NCBI RefSeq assembly: GCF_014637405.1
Contig: NZ_BMEY01000004.1
Span: 1-64,000, forward strand
DNA length: 64,000 bases
Reading direction: 5' to 3'
DNA from: Ornithinibacillus halotolerans
Lineage (GTDB): Bacteria > Bacillota > Bacilli > Bacillales > Amphibacillaceae
This document shows, in pieces, positions 1-7,793 of the stretch. The position numbers and the translations under genes are program-made. The notes beneath the pieces are model-generated. The model did not search any database. It saw only the letters and a list, made by a program, of their open reading frames with translations, and was not told the DNA's origin. Position 1 is the stretch's first letter. Each line of letters opens with the position of its first letter.

Positions 1-90
1 TTTATTTGATGTAGTGGTCGGGAAACCAACTATATCTTATCACGAAGAGAGGCCTTTTTTAATTTTAATACCACGCTATAAGCTCTCCGG

Positions 91-115
91 AACCCCCGGC
101 ATAGCCAGGGGTTTT
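91..115 (+). terminator. Rho-independent terminator of an upstream transcript
   Basis: A GC-rich hairpin (arms AACCCCCGGC and GCCAGGGGTT, three-base loop) is followed by TTTT. No gene is visible in bases 1-90, so it probably ends a plus-strand transcript that begins left of the window. Confidence 0.5.
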
Positions 116-127
116 CAAATGACATAA

Positions 128-157
128 CAAAAAAGGCGTTTAAATTGAACGCCTTTT
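128..157 (-). terminator. Terminator of the methyltransferase gene
   Basis: A perfect 10-bp stem (AAAAGGCGTT/AACGCCTTTT) is followed on the minus strand by TTTTTTG. It lies just past the stop codon of the gene ending at 168. Confidence 0.7.
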
Positions 158-167
158 ACATTTAATT

Positions 168-1046
168 CTATCTCATAATTTCACCATATGTTATTCTCAT
201 GCTTGGCGTATATAATAAAGTTGATTCTAGATGAAATACTTTGGAAAATAACAACTCCGCCTCAAATTGTTCTTGTGCTTCTATATATGTAAGCCCACGT
301 TTTAGTAGATTTTCAATAAACTGTTCTTTGTATTGTGGCTCGCCTCCAACACCTTCCTCTTGTAAGGAACGAAACAACCTTCCCTTCTCTTGTTCTTCCA
401 TATCAGGATGAAGGAAATTGACCTTATCACTAGCTCTACAATCTATATTCTGTACTCCCAATTCTGCTAAATATTGTGGTACTTTTATCCCGACATTCCC
501 ATCTTTTCCATTTTGCGTAGCTCCTTCTTCGAATAACTTCTGAAGAATACCTAGTGGAATGAGTTGTGATTGGTTACTTCCTTTTAAATAATAGGATGCC
601 ATTCCTGAAATCCAATGGGGTTCAAAGCAAATAATCTTGCCCTTATCAACTACTGAATCGATCATTCGTTGCAATATTTCTGTAGGATTATTCATATGTA
701 ATAAGAATGCATGACTAACAGCAACATCATATTTGCACTCTAACTCCACTTCATTAGAATCTGCTACAATGAATTCTGTTTCATACGGAAGATTTGCGAA
801 TAACTCTTTTGCTTTTCGGATCAATTTTTGCCCTTTGTCTACTCCTGTATATTTCGACCCTGCCGGTAGTAAAGGTAATAATTTTAGCCCTAAATAACCG
901 TACCCACAACCAAAATCAATCATATGTACTGGTTCTGAGATTTTCCAAACCTTTTCTATTAAAAACTCTATGTAGTCATCGTTATAATATAAATCTCTCG
1001 TTCGTTTAAGGTATTCCAATTGCGTATCCCAATAGTAATCCTCCAT
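168..1046 (-). CDS. Class I SAM-dependent methyltransferase
   Basis: This is a 292-residue soluble protein with a Rossmann-type SAM-binding core. Motif I is DFGCGYGYLG around residues 43-53. The acidic residue after strand 2 (TGVDKG) and a post-motif VADSNEVE segment are also visible. The C-terminal 120 residues hold a helical region that probably covers the substrate. The substrate cannot be read from sequence, because the fold is shared by methyltransferases for small molecules, lipids and RNA. The start is ATG, preceded by AAGGAGG at good spacing. It is a single gene with its own terminator and is divergent from the phosphoesterase at 1145, with which it shares a short intergenic region. 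Confidence 0.85.
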   Translation of the reverse strand: MEDYYWDTQLEYLKRTRDLYYNDDYIEFLIEKVWKISEPVHMIDFGCGYGYLGLKLLPLLPAGSKYTGVDKGQKLIRKAKELFANLPYETEFIVADSNEVELECKYDVAVSHAFLLHMNNPTEILQRMIDSVVDKGKIICFEPHWISGMASYYLKGSNQSQLIPLGILQKLFEEGATQNGKDGNVGIKVPQYLAELGVQNIDCRASDKVNFLHPDMEEQEKGRLFRSLQEEGVGGEPQYKEQFIENLLKRGLTYIEAQEQFEAELLFSKVFHLESTLLYTPSMRITYGEIMR

Positions 1047-1144
1047 CGTAAGTCCTCCTTCATTAGCGTCTTTAATAAGTTATACAATTTTTTGAAAAGT
1101 TAAGCTATACTTAGTTTATATATTGTCGAGATTGGGGGAAGTTT

Positions 1145-1861
1145 GTGTTGACTAAAATAGCAATTATTTCTGATATTCATGGGAATCTAACAGCTCTAGA
1201 ATCTGTATTAGCAGACATTGAAAAACGTGGTGTAGATAAAATTTATTGTTTAGGAGATCTAGTCGGTAAAGGTCCTCGTGGTTCTGCTTGTATCGAATTA
1301 GTAAAGAAATATTGTGACAAAGTAATCCGTGGGAATTGGGATGTATTTATCCAAGATGAAACAGATAATGAACATTTGAAGTGGATCCAAAGTCAATTGA
1401 CTACTGAGGACTTCGACTATTTAGCTTCCTTGCCATTTCATATTGAATTTGAATTAAATGGAAAACTTATTCGCTGCTTTCATGCATCACCGAGAAGTGA
1501 ATTTGAACGAATTGCACCAGAGTACTATGATAAGGAAAAATGCTTATCATTGTTTGAAAATAGTGAAGAGACGAATTCGCTACATACAACACGTACGCCA
1601 GATTATGTTTTTTATGGCGATATCCATGTGACTTGGTTAAGGCATTATTATGAAACAGGATTTCTTATTAATGTAGGAAGTGTTGGTTTAGATTTAGTGG
1701 AAGCAACCTATGTCCTAATTGATGGTTCACATGGTGCCATTTCGACTAATTTTGTTCGTGTTCCTTATGACCGAGAAGCAGAACTAAGAGCAGCAAAAGA
1801 TTTAGGCATGGCTAGCTATGAGGAGTATGAAAAAGAGATTATGTATGAAATCGGAAAGTAA
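1145..1861 (+). CDS. Calcineurin-like metallophosphoesterase
   Basis: This 238-residue protein carries the dinuclear metal-binding set of the YfcE/MJ0936-type (Metallophos_2) phosphoesterases. DIHGNLTALE lies near the N terminus, followed by GDLVGKGP, GNWD, a His in CFHASPR, GDIHVTW and the NVGSVG turn. Members hydrolyse phosphodiesters or phosphomonoesters with Mn or similar metals, and the natural substrate here is unknown. The start is GTG at 1145 with GGGGGA six bases upstream. A TTG one codon later is an equally possible start. No membrane segment is visible. The gene converges with the small membrane gene ending at 1935. Confidence 0.85.
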   Translation: MLTKIAIISDIHGNLTALESVLADIEKRGVDKIYCLGDLVGKGPRGSACIELVKKYCDKVIRGNWDVFIQDETDNEHLKWIQSQLTTEDFDYLASLPFHIEFELNGKLIRCFHASPRSEFERIAPEYYDKEKCLSLFENSEETNSLHTTRTPDYVFYGDIHVTWLRHYYETGFLINVGSVGLDLVEATYVLIDGSHGAISTNFVRVPYDREAELRAAKDLGMASYEEYEKEIMYEIGK

Positions 1862-1905
1862 GAGCAGTCTAAAAGTTAATGAAAATATGGCACTTTCAAT
1901 TGATT

Positions 1906-1929
1906 GGACAAGGACTTTCCTCCTTGTCC
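1906..1929. terminator. Hairpin between convergent genes
   Basis: A 9-bp perfect stem (GGACAAGGA/TCCTTGTCC) with a short loop sits between the phosphoesterase and the convergent minus-strand gene. It lacks a strong T-run on either strand, so it is a weak or protein-assisted terminator at best. Confidence 0.4.
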
Positions 1930-1934
1930 ACTAA

Positions 1935-2132
1935 TTAATCTTCTTTCTCCATTAAAGCAATTATTCTATTGTTTTGCTCGATAATGATATCAAGCTTTTT
2001 CCCAAGTTCATTCGTTTCATAAGTTGTTGTTGTTGTATTTACTACCATTTTCTTTATGAACATCGTAAAAGAAATGACAAATAATGAGATAAGTCCAAAT
2101 ATGACTAGTAAATTAAATCCTTCAAATCCCAT
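1935..2132 (-). CDS. Small membrane protein, DUF4083-like
   Basis: A 65-residue protein with one N-terminal hydrophobic segment (about residues 6-28, NLLVIFGLISLFVISF), a Thr-rich linker (TTTTTY), and a short amphipathic C-terminal helix ending IIEQNNRIIALMEKED. Single-span proteins with a C-terminal coiled helix of this type are common in Bacillaceae, and the layout resembles DUF4083. That family assignment is by pattern only. The start ATG has AAAGGTAG upstream. No function can be given. Confidence 0.6.
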   Translation of the reverse strand: MGFEGFNLLVIFGLISLFVISFTMFIKKMVVNTTTTTYETNELGKKLDIIIEQNNRIIALMEKED

Positions 2133-2210
2133 ATTTCACTCTACCTTTCTCGATAATTATATATAGCCCCTTATTTAATGAATTTTCACACTCTCCGTTT
2201 ATTTACCATC

Positions 2211-2729
2211 TTATATTCCATTATTTACGCATTCGATCTCCGAAATAATTTGTTTCCAATTTTGATTGTATTCTCTTACTTGGCATGAATCGATTACCTT
2301 TGAAATATCTAAAAGCGATTGTTTTGTTTCTTCACTTATTTCTCCTCCGTAAGCGATAATTTGTCCGTGTTTGCTAGTAAAAGTTTCTTGTAATTCCTGA
2401 ATTTCCTTATGTATTCGTTTTGGTATTCCTTCGAGATGGGGAGAGTCTAGATGACGCATTCCTTCCTCTAAATCAGATATTAAAGTTCTCAGTTCTTCTA
2501 CGTAAATTGGTTCTTCCCAGTTTACTATTTCATATGGTTCAACACCTAAATGGTAAGAAATTGCTACTAATGGTTCTTCCACCTCTAACTCATAAAAATA
2601 CATTGCTGTGTTATTTAAATCTTCACGCTTCACAAAGTAAAGGATGGTAACTGTGACAACTAGTAAAGATAATATCCAAATAATTACAGTACTAAGTCTC
2701 CTACTTGTATATTTATCTGTCAAAATCAA
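2211..2729 (-). CDS. Hypothetical membrane-anchored protein
   Basis: A 172-residue protein with a basic N terminus, one transmembrane segment (about residues 14-32, IIWILSLLVVTVTILYF) and an acidic, mainly helical extracytoplasmic part. I do not recognise the family. The anchor-plus-helical-domain layout resembles the 18643-19161 and 27287-27886 products, and all three may be small envelope proteins. The start is TTG at 2729 behind AGGAGG at five bases. A second TTG two codons later is also possible. It stands alone on the minus strand. Confidence 0.6.
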   Translation of the reverse strand: MILTDKYTSRRLSTVIIWILSLLVVTVTILYFVKREDLNNTAMYFYELEVEEPLVAISYHLGVEPYEIVNWEEPIYVEELRTLISDLEEGMRHLDSPHLEGIPKRIHKEIQELQETFTSKHGQIIAYGGEISEETKQSLLDISKVIDSCQVREYNQNWKQIISEIECVNNGI

Positions 2730-2840
2730 AGACTCCTCCTTACGTATTACTTAAACGAACTAAATTTGACATCGTTTTAATAATAACATTAAATTTCAGA
2801 CTTTTCATTATAATCCCTTATTTGTTTTAATCTTTTACAT

Positions 2841-2880
2841 AAAAAAAGAAGCCATTTTGATTATTATCAAAGTGGCTTCT
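2841..2880 (-). terminator. Terminator of the papain-like protein gene
   Basis: A 14-15 bp stem (AGAAGCCA.../...TGGCTTCT) with a short loop is followed on the minus strand by TTTTTTT. It lies about 10 bases past the stop at 2891. Confidence 0.75.
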
Positions 2881-2890
2881 AGATACACAA

Positions 2891-3463
2891 TTATATAGAG
2901 ATTACAGGATAAGAATGAACTCTTTCTTTCGGCATATCATGTTGATATTCTACTAATCTACCTTCATAGATTAATTCAAAATTAGCCGAACGTAGTAAAT
3001 CGTTTGGTTGTATTAATGCAACGTCTTTTTCAAAATTTATATTTTCACTTTCCTTTAAAACTGAACCTACAAATTGTGAACAAAAGAATGCATTTTTTCG
3101 TTTAATTGGTTTCTTAACTACAACACCTAATAACCCAATTAAATTATATCGATATAAATCTTTGTTCTCAGCAATAAGCTGGATAAAACGATTCATTTTT
3201 TGATAATCTTCATCCGATACGGTTAAAGAATATATTGCACAATCTGCTCGTTTAAACAAAACAGAATTAATATCTTCTCTTACGAATCCACCAATAAAAG
3301 GATTTCTCGGTGTTTTTCTTCCAAAACTATATACTTCCTCTAAATTAGGATCAAAGGCGATCGAGGCATGATTATAGGGTTTTTTCGTATAGGACTTGAT
3401 TAGTCGAGTAAATGCTGTACCTGTATCTGTTAAAAGAAGATAGATCTTTTTTTCTCCTACCAT
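2891..3463 (-). CDS. Permuted papain-like (YiiX/NlpC-P60 superfamily) protein
   Basis: This protein of about 190 residues has the circularly permuted papain layout of YiiX/YycO-type proteins. A conserved His lies in NHASIAF early in the chain, and a Cys follows in FFCSQFVG after residue 120. There is no signal peptide, so it is likely cytoplasmic. Members of the superfamily are amidases, peptidases or acyl-transfer enzymes, and no substrate can be assigned. A GTG (3472) lies upstream, but the ATG at 3463 is preferred because GAGGTGGGG sits at the right distance. It lies just after the yozG/yoaS-like pair on the same strand, 21 bases from it. Confidence 0.7.
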   Translation of the reverse strand: MVGEKKIYLLLTDTGTAFTRLIKSYTKKPYNHASIAFDPNLEEVYSFGRKTPRNPFIGGFVREDINSVLFKRADCAIYSLTVSDEDYQKMNRFIQLIAENKDLYRYNLIGLLGVVVKKPIKRKNAFFCSQFVGSVLKESENINFEKDVALIQPNDLLRSANFELIYEGRLVEYQHDMPKERVHSYPVISI

Positions 3464-3484
3464 ATTCCCCACCTCAACTGTTGT

Positions 3485-3712
3485 CTAGTTTATTCCGTCG
3501 ATATCTTCTTCATTTCTATATTCTAAAATGTCGCCTGGTTGACAATCTAATGCTTTACAAATTCCTTCTAACGTAGATAAACGAATTGCTTTTGCTTTTC
3601 CGTTTTTTAAGATAGATAGATTTGCCATCGTTATTCCAACTTTTTCAGACAACTCTGTTACACTCATTTTCCGCTTTGCTAACATAACATCAATATTTAT
3701 AATAATTGCCAT
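3485..3712 (-). CDS. Xre/Cro-type HTH regulator (YozG-like)
   Basis: A 75-residue single-domain Cro/C1 helix-turn-helix protein. The HTH region runs from MSVTELSEKVGIT through MANLSILKNGKAKAIR to LSTLEGICKALDCQPGDILEY, the usual end of this minimal family. It follows the DUF2975 membrane protein with only 10 bases between genes, the same pairing as yoaS-yozG in B. subtilis. The regulator probably controls its own operon, which is inference. The ATG at 3712 is chosen because GAGG precedes it by eight bases. A GTG at 3721 overlaps that ribosome binding site. Confidence 0.8.
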   Translation of the reverse strand: MAIIINIDVMLAKRKMSVTELSEKVGITMANLSILKNGKAKAIRLSTLEGICKALDCQPGDILEYRNEEDIDGIN

Positions 3713-3722
3713 TGTTTTCACC

Positions 3723-4199
3723 TCAGACCGTTAAATCGTTTTCTGATTTAATATGAATTGCTTCTTGTAGTAGTCTCTGAAGTACCGCAGCAAAGACTGC
3801 AATTACTAACGAAGCAAAAACAGGAATACCGCCGATAATAATCAGACCTGGGGCATCGTCTAGCTCTGCTACCATATAAACGAATGGTAAGATAACAACG
3901 TATATCGCACTAAACATAATTGAACTATACTTTATTTTCGTTAAAGCCGCAACAGAAACTTGTGAAAAAGCTTTATTTCTATCAATATAGTTTAATAATT
4001 TAAATGCTTGATAGATTGCCATGTAAAAAGGAATCGTCGATACATACATCCCAATGACAATCGGATATAGGATTTGATCATAATCTGGATTTGCAGGATG
4101 ATTGATCAAATAGATTGCACCAGTGATTGCTAACGCTAGCACAGGCACTGCAATAATAACTAAAGCTAACTTTAAAAAGAGGGTTGATCCTCGTTTCAT
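3723..4199 (-). CDS. DUF2975 membrane protein (YoaS-like)
   Basis: A 158-residue protein with four predicted membrane segments, near residues 8-28, 45-65, 90-110 and 120-140. It matches the DUF2975 family pattern, which is almost always encoded next to a small Xre regulator, as here. Function is unknown in the family. The start ATG at 4199 lies six bases after GAGGTG. It is the first gene of a two- or three-gene minus-strand unit with the HTH gene and possibly the papain-like gene. The AT-rich 4210-4330 region upstream must hold the promoter, but I cannot fix its hexamers. Confidence 0.75.
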   Translation of the reverse strand: MKRGSTLFLKLALVIIAVPVLALAITGAIYLINHPANPDYDQILYPIVIGMYVSTIPFYMAIYQAFKLLNYIDRNKAFSQVSVAALTKIKYSSIMFSAIYVVILPFVYMVAELDDAPGLIIIGGIPVFASLVIAVFAAVLQRLLQEAIHIKSENDLTV

Positions 4200-4401
4200 A
4201 TAAAACACCTCGCATATTTCATGTTGTAAAATTATATTATCACGATATTTATCGTTTTACAATAAATATTTATTAAAACTTATCAAAAATTTATTGTAAA
4301 TATTAACCGATTGTAAATGGATTTGATTTAATTCTTGTTATTTTATGTGTTTATTATAAATGATTTACATATGTTACCTTTTACTGCAAAAACTTTAGTG
4401 A

Positions 4402-4775
4402 GGGAATATTGAACCTTTCTATGTTACTTTTGCATATAAATATTCTTGATAAAGGAGTATAGGCACATTCTATGTTACCTCTACATAAGATTTTTCCTTA
4501 GAAAGGTCTATAGAACCGTTCTATGGTACCTTCTCTCGATATTTTTCATTTGAAGGGAATATAGACTCTCTCTATGTTACCTTTACACAAGATTTTCCTT
4601 TATAAAGGTCTATAGAACCGTTCTATGGTACCTTCTCACGATATTTTTTATCTGAAGGGAATATAGACTCTCTCTATGTTACCTTTACACAAGATTTTCC
4701 TTTATAAAGGTCTATAGAACCGTTCTATGGTACCTTCTCACGATATTTTTCATCTGAAGGGAATATAGACTTCTT
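4402..4775. repeat. Tandem array, 51-bp period, palindromic core
   Basis: The core TCTATG recurs at 4418, 4469, 4520, 4571, 4622, 4673 and 4724, exactly 51 bases apart. A degenerate eighth unit follows near 4775. Two alternating unit types give a 102-bp higher-order repeat, nearly identical from about 4500 on. Most units carry an inverted repeat ATAGA-N5-TCTAT, with N5 being ACCGT or CTCTC. The array lies in the 636-base gap between divergent genes (4199 and 4845). Outside it this gap holds only AT-rich promoter DNA. There is no open reading frame through it. See the related 52-bp arrays at 30019 and 37297. Confidence 0.9.
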
Positions 4776-4844
4776 TCTCCTCCTTTATATTTCATTCTCC
4801 ACTTGATAAAATAATAGCTATCAATAAAAAGGAGCATGTAATCT

Positions 4845-5693
4845 ATGCAAACATTAAATAAACTCTCAGACAGACTATTTTACCTTTCTCCATTTCAAAA
4901 AACAGACCGCCCGATCTTAGCAGCAATTAAGGGAGATAATGATACACTAATCATTGACGCTGGGAATTCAACTGCACATGCTAAATTATTTAAAGAACAA
5001 TTAGCAGCACATCAAGTGTTTGGAACTTTTCTTGCTTTAACTCATTGGCATTGGGATCATGTATTTGGCCTAGAGGAAATGGATATGCCAGCTATCGCCA
5101 ACAACATGACTTATGAAAAGGTAAAGGAATTACAGCAGTATTCATGGGAGGATAAAGAGCTAGATGAACGGGTAGAAGCAGGAATTGAGATTCCGTTTTG
5201 TAGAGATGCAATAAAGCTTGAACTTGGAACCAACCGAGAAATAAAAATACCTGACCCTACACTAATTTTTGAAAAACAAATTCAACTTCATCTAGGTGGA
5301 GTATCTGTTTTCATCGAACATATTGGTGGGGATCATTCACCCGATTCCAACTTAATATACATTCCAGAAGAGAAAGCTTTGTTCCTTGGAGATAGTCTTT
5401 ATGCAAATATGTATGCAACAAAATGGCATTACACAATTGAAAAGATGACCAAATTACTGGAAAAGATTGAGCAGTACGTTGCAGACTATTTCTTTTTATC
5501 TCATCACCCAGCTCCATTAAATAGAGAAGAGTTTTCTTCATTTGCCACACTTCTGAAAACAAGTGCAGAACTAACAGATAAGCATGTTGGGAAGTTGGAA
5601 GCAATAAAAGAGGATATGTCACGTACTTTTGGACGTGGCTTGACCGAAGATGATTTGGAAATTGTAGAGTACTTTGTAAATGGATACAAGTAA
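4845..5693 (+). CDS. MBL-fold metallo-hydrolase
   Basis: A 282-residue metallo-beta-lactamase-fold hydrolase. The zinc motif is THWHWDH near residue 66, with further ligands in GGDHSPDS, LGDSL and a late SHHP. The insert between the HxHxDH motif and the next His is helical. This superfamily covers many hydrolases (thioesterases, lactonases, phosphodiesterases), and nothing here fixes the substrate. The ATG at 4845 follows AAAAAGGAG. It is a single gene, with repeat DNA on both sides. Confidence 0.85.
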   Translation: MQTLNKLSDRLFYLSPFQKTDRPILAAIKGDNDTLIIDAGNSTAHAKLFKEQLAAHQVFGTFLALTHWHWDHVFGLEEMDMPAIANNMTYEKVKELQQYSWEDKELDERVEAGIEIPFCRDAIKLELGTNREIKIPDPTLIFEKQIQLHLGGVSVFIEHIGGDHSPDSNLIYIPEEKALFLGDSLYANMYATKWHYTIEKMTKLLEKIEQYVADYFFLSHHPAPLNREEFSSFATLLKTSAELTDKHVGKLEAIKEDMSRTFGRGLTEDDLEIVEYFVNGYK

Positions 5694-5759
5694 ATTAAAA
5701 AATAGAGGCCGGGACAAATCTAAAACAAAGGTAATAAAAGACGAACAATCGCCACATTA

Positions 5760-6155
5760 GCCCCGGAAATATACGGAGACTCCTCGAAAAAGGAGAACAC
5801 TTTTTCTCACGAAGATGTATCACTGTTGAAGCGTTCCTTGGGACTGGGACTGCGATTACTCGCCCCATCGTAAAGCGTCTGTCCTGTGGGAGGAAAGGCA
5901 TCGGTGAGACCCCGAGAATGCACCTGCGTCTGCAAGTATCGCTACGCAGTGTGCTTCCTCGGTGCAAGGCAGCAATGAAGCAATCTCAAGTAGTTGCCTG
6001 GCTCACCAGCCGCCCACGGCAAGGTAGACACCGCGATGGTACTTCCGAGCAGATGTCGCCCCTGTACTCGAAAGTGCAAGGTAGACACCGCGATGGTACT
6101 TCCGAGCAGATGTCTCCCCGGTACTGGAAGTGAAAGCGCAGTATATTTCTGGGGC
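5760..6155. repeat. GC-rich interspersed element, copy A (longest)
   Basis: This stretch is clearly richer in GC than its surroundings and begins GCCCCGGAAATATAC. It ends GTATATTTCTGGGGC, so the two ends are inverted repeats. Its body is shared with 24859-25098 and 57327-57612, which run in the opposite orientation. Shared landmarks are GGAGGAAAGGCATCGGTGAG and CCTCGGTGCAAGGCAGCAA. This copy alone holds two tandem 57-bp units starting AAGGTAGACACC at 6021 and 6078. An outer pair, GAGGCCGGGACAAA (5705-5718) and TTTTGTCCCAGCCTC (6206-6220), flanks the element. No protein-coding signature is seen. Confidence 0.85.
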
Positions 6156-6230
6156 GGGTCTGATGCTCTAACTTTAATGTTCGGTTTTTCCTATGTTAGA
6201 AATAGTTTTGTCCCAGCCTCTTCATGTATA

Positions 6231-6785
6231 TTAATCAATATCTAATTCTAAAATTTCACCTGTTACCGCATCAATTGTAATTTCCGCTTCACCGTTTTCC
6301 GTTCTTAATTCTAATTCATACTCATAACGACCGTCATCTTTATCTAAGTCCACTTCGACTACTTTTCCACCTAGTTCATTAACCGCAATTTCTTTTGCTT
6401 TTTCAACACTCATAACATCTTTTCGGCTCTGTTTTTCTCGTTTAATATCTTCGTCAACCGCTAACACTTCACCAGTATTTGCATCAATATAAATGTCTAC
6501 ATCATCATTAAATTCAGTTTCGATTTCCACTTCATAATATGCACGACCATGTTCATATTCTAATTCAACACTATCAACAAATCCATCATGTTCAGCGAGT
6601 GCTATTTCTTTCGCTTCGGATGCAGAGATTAGCTCATTTTTATCCACTTTAACTTCAGATTTGTTTGTATTATCTTCTACTTTCACAATCGGCTGTTCGT
6701 CTTGATTCATATTTGCTGCTGCGATTGTCGTACCTCCTAATAAAAGTCCTACAGTTGCAACACCAATAATAAGTTTCTTGTTCAT
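6231..6785 (-). CDS. PepSY-domain protein, two PepSY repeats
   Basis: A 184-residue exported protein. It has a signal or anchor segment at residues 4-24 (LIIGVATVGLLLGGTTIAAA), a short charged linker, and two PepSY repeats. Each repeat has the pattern ISASEAKEIAL or SVEKAKEIAV, then a YEVEIE or YELELR strand, then ID(A)xTGEILxxD. PepSY domains inhibit or chaperone extracellular peptidases and are also found alone in envelope proteins. Which of these applies here is unknown. The ATG follows AGGAGGAAATAAAAC. It is a single gene next to repeat copy A. Confidence 0.85.
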   Translation of the reverse strand: MNKKLIIGVATVGLLLGGTTIAAANMNQDEQPIVKVEDNTNKSEVKVDKNELISASEAKEIALAEHDGFVDSVELEYEHGRAYYEVEIETEFNDDVDIYIDANTGEVLAVDEDIKREKQSRKDVMSVEKAKEIAVNELGGKVVEVDLDKDDGRYEYELELRTENGEAEITIDAVTGEILELDID

Positions 6786-6880
6786 GTTTTATTTCCTCCT
6801 CTTAATCTGTTATATATACTATATCCTTTTAAAATGAGAGAACAGATATAAAAAGATTAGAATTTGATGAGATAACGAGA

Positions 6881-6926
6881 AAAAAAGAACAGATCCACTT
6901 CACTATAAATGAAGCATGACCTGTTC
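6881..6926 (-). terminator. Terminator of the SH3-like/coiled-coil gene
   Basis: A long imperfect stem (GAACAG...CTGTTC, with a CTTCA/TGAAG inner helix) is followed on the minus strand by TTTTTTTC. It lies just past the stop codon at 6939. Confidence 0.65.
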
Positions 6927-6938
6927 TCATATTTTTCA

Positions 6939-7793
6939 TTAAGCTCGCATTAACACACCATTCGGCTCTGGTATCTCTTCTTCCTTAATTCGATTCAATG
7001 CACAAAAATGACTCAGGAATTTTTCTGCCAGCTCTCGTTCCTCTGTTTCCTTTTTCATGGACACAATATCAGCTAAAATTTGCGCCATCCATAAATTATC
7101 AAAATATCGATATTTCCCTGTATTCCAGGTTGTCTTTTCTGGATATTTTTCATTAATATAGTACTTCCAGAAAAGCATCTGATTTGCTTCTTCCTCTGTA
7201 AGCTTAAGCTTATAGACGGAATGTGCTGGAATCATACCATCTTCACAAATTTTACCGATAAATTCTTCCTTCACCATATATACACCTAATATACGTCTAT
7301 CTTTTTCCGGTGTCTTCGGGTTTACTTCCGTCAGAAGTACAGCACTATTTTGATGCAAACGAATAGGCTTATTTGGCTTTCCTTTATTATTTCCGCTTTT
7401 AATCACACCAGAAAAGACTTGCCAGTCAGTTAGCGCGCTGTTACGCTCCTCTTCATCACACCAAAATACCATTTGTGATTGAGGATGCAATTTATGGTTT
7501 TTCATTAGTTTTGCATGCTCCATACGTAACTGTTGCTCTTTCAACCGAAGTTCTTTTTCTTTCCTCTTTTGCCATTCAATCTTTTTCCGTTCTATTTCTT
7601 GCTTTTGAATGACTTTTTCAAGCGAACTAGCTGCTTTTTCATCATGTAATTTTAGATGATTTCCAAAAACATCTGGAAAAATAAACTTCTTCTGTTCCTC
7701 ACCGAAATGGATCTCAATGATTGAATCATCATGTCCAACTATATTCCCCGTCCCAAAACGCTTGTGTGTTACTTTCTTATTGACTAGATTCAT
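6939..7793 (-). CDS. Protein with N-terminal PcrA-tudor-like SH3 domain and coiled coil
   Basis: A 284-residue soluble protein. Residues 5-48 (VTHKRFGTGNIVGHDD, IIEIHFG, KKFIFPDVFGNHL) match the small beta-barrel at the end of PcrA/UvrD helicases and in related transcription-coupled proteins. Residues 55-95 form a highly charged coiled coil. The rest is an unrecognised alpha/beta domain with conserved-looking Trp and Tyr residues (FWKYYINEKYPEKTTWN). In PcrA this barrel contacts RNA polymerase, so a nucleic-acid or polymerase-linked role is possible, but that is inference. The ATG at 7793 follows AGGAGG. Confidence 0.65.
   Translation of the reverse strand: MNLVNKKVTHKRFGTGNIVGHDDSIIEIHFGEEQKKFIFPDVFGNHLKLHDEKAASSLEKVIQKQEIERKKIEWQKRKEKELRLKEQQLRMEHAKLMKNHKLHPQSQMVFWCDEEERNSALTDWQVFSGVIKSGNNKGKPNKPIRLHQNSAVLLTEVNPKTPEKDRRILGVYMVKEEFIGKICEDGMIPAHSVYKLKLTEEEANQMLFWKYYINEKYPEKTTWNTGKYRYFDNLWMAQILADIVSMKKETEERELAEKFLSHFCALNRIKEEEIPEPNGVLMRA

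Noticed and set aside
1-90. Possible structured RNA at the left edge
   Set aside because: Only a short imperfect hairpin (GGTCGGGAAACC) is seen. The sequence is cut by the window edge and cannot be judged.
4210-4400. Possible origin or AT-rich binding region upstream of the DUF2975 gene
   Set aside because: AT-rich, but no DnaA-box cluster or iteron is visible. It is more simply a promoter region.
5695-6245. Overlapping ORFs of 70-90 residues inside repeat copy A
   Set aside because: They lie in the GC-rich element in several frames and both strands, differ between copies, and have no ribosome sites or domain matches.
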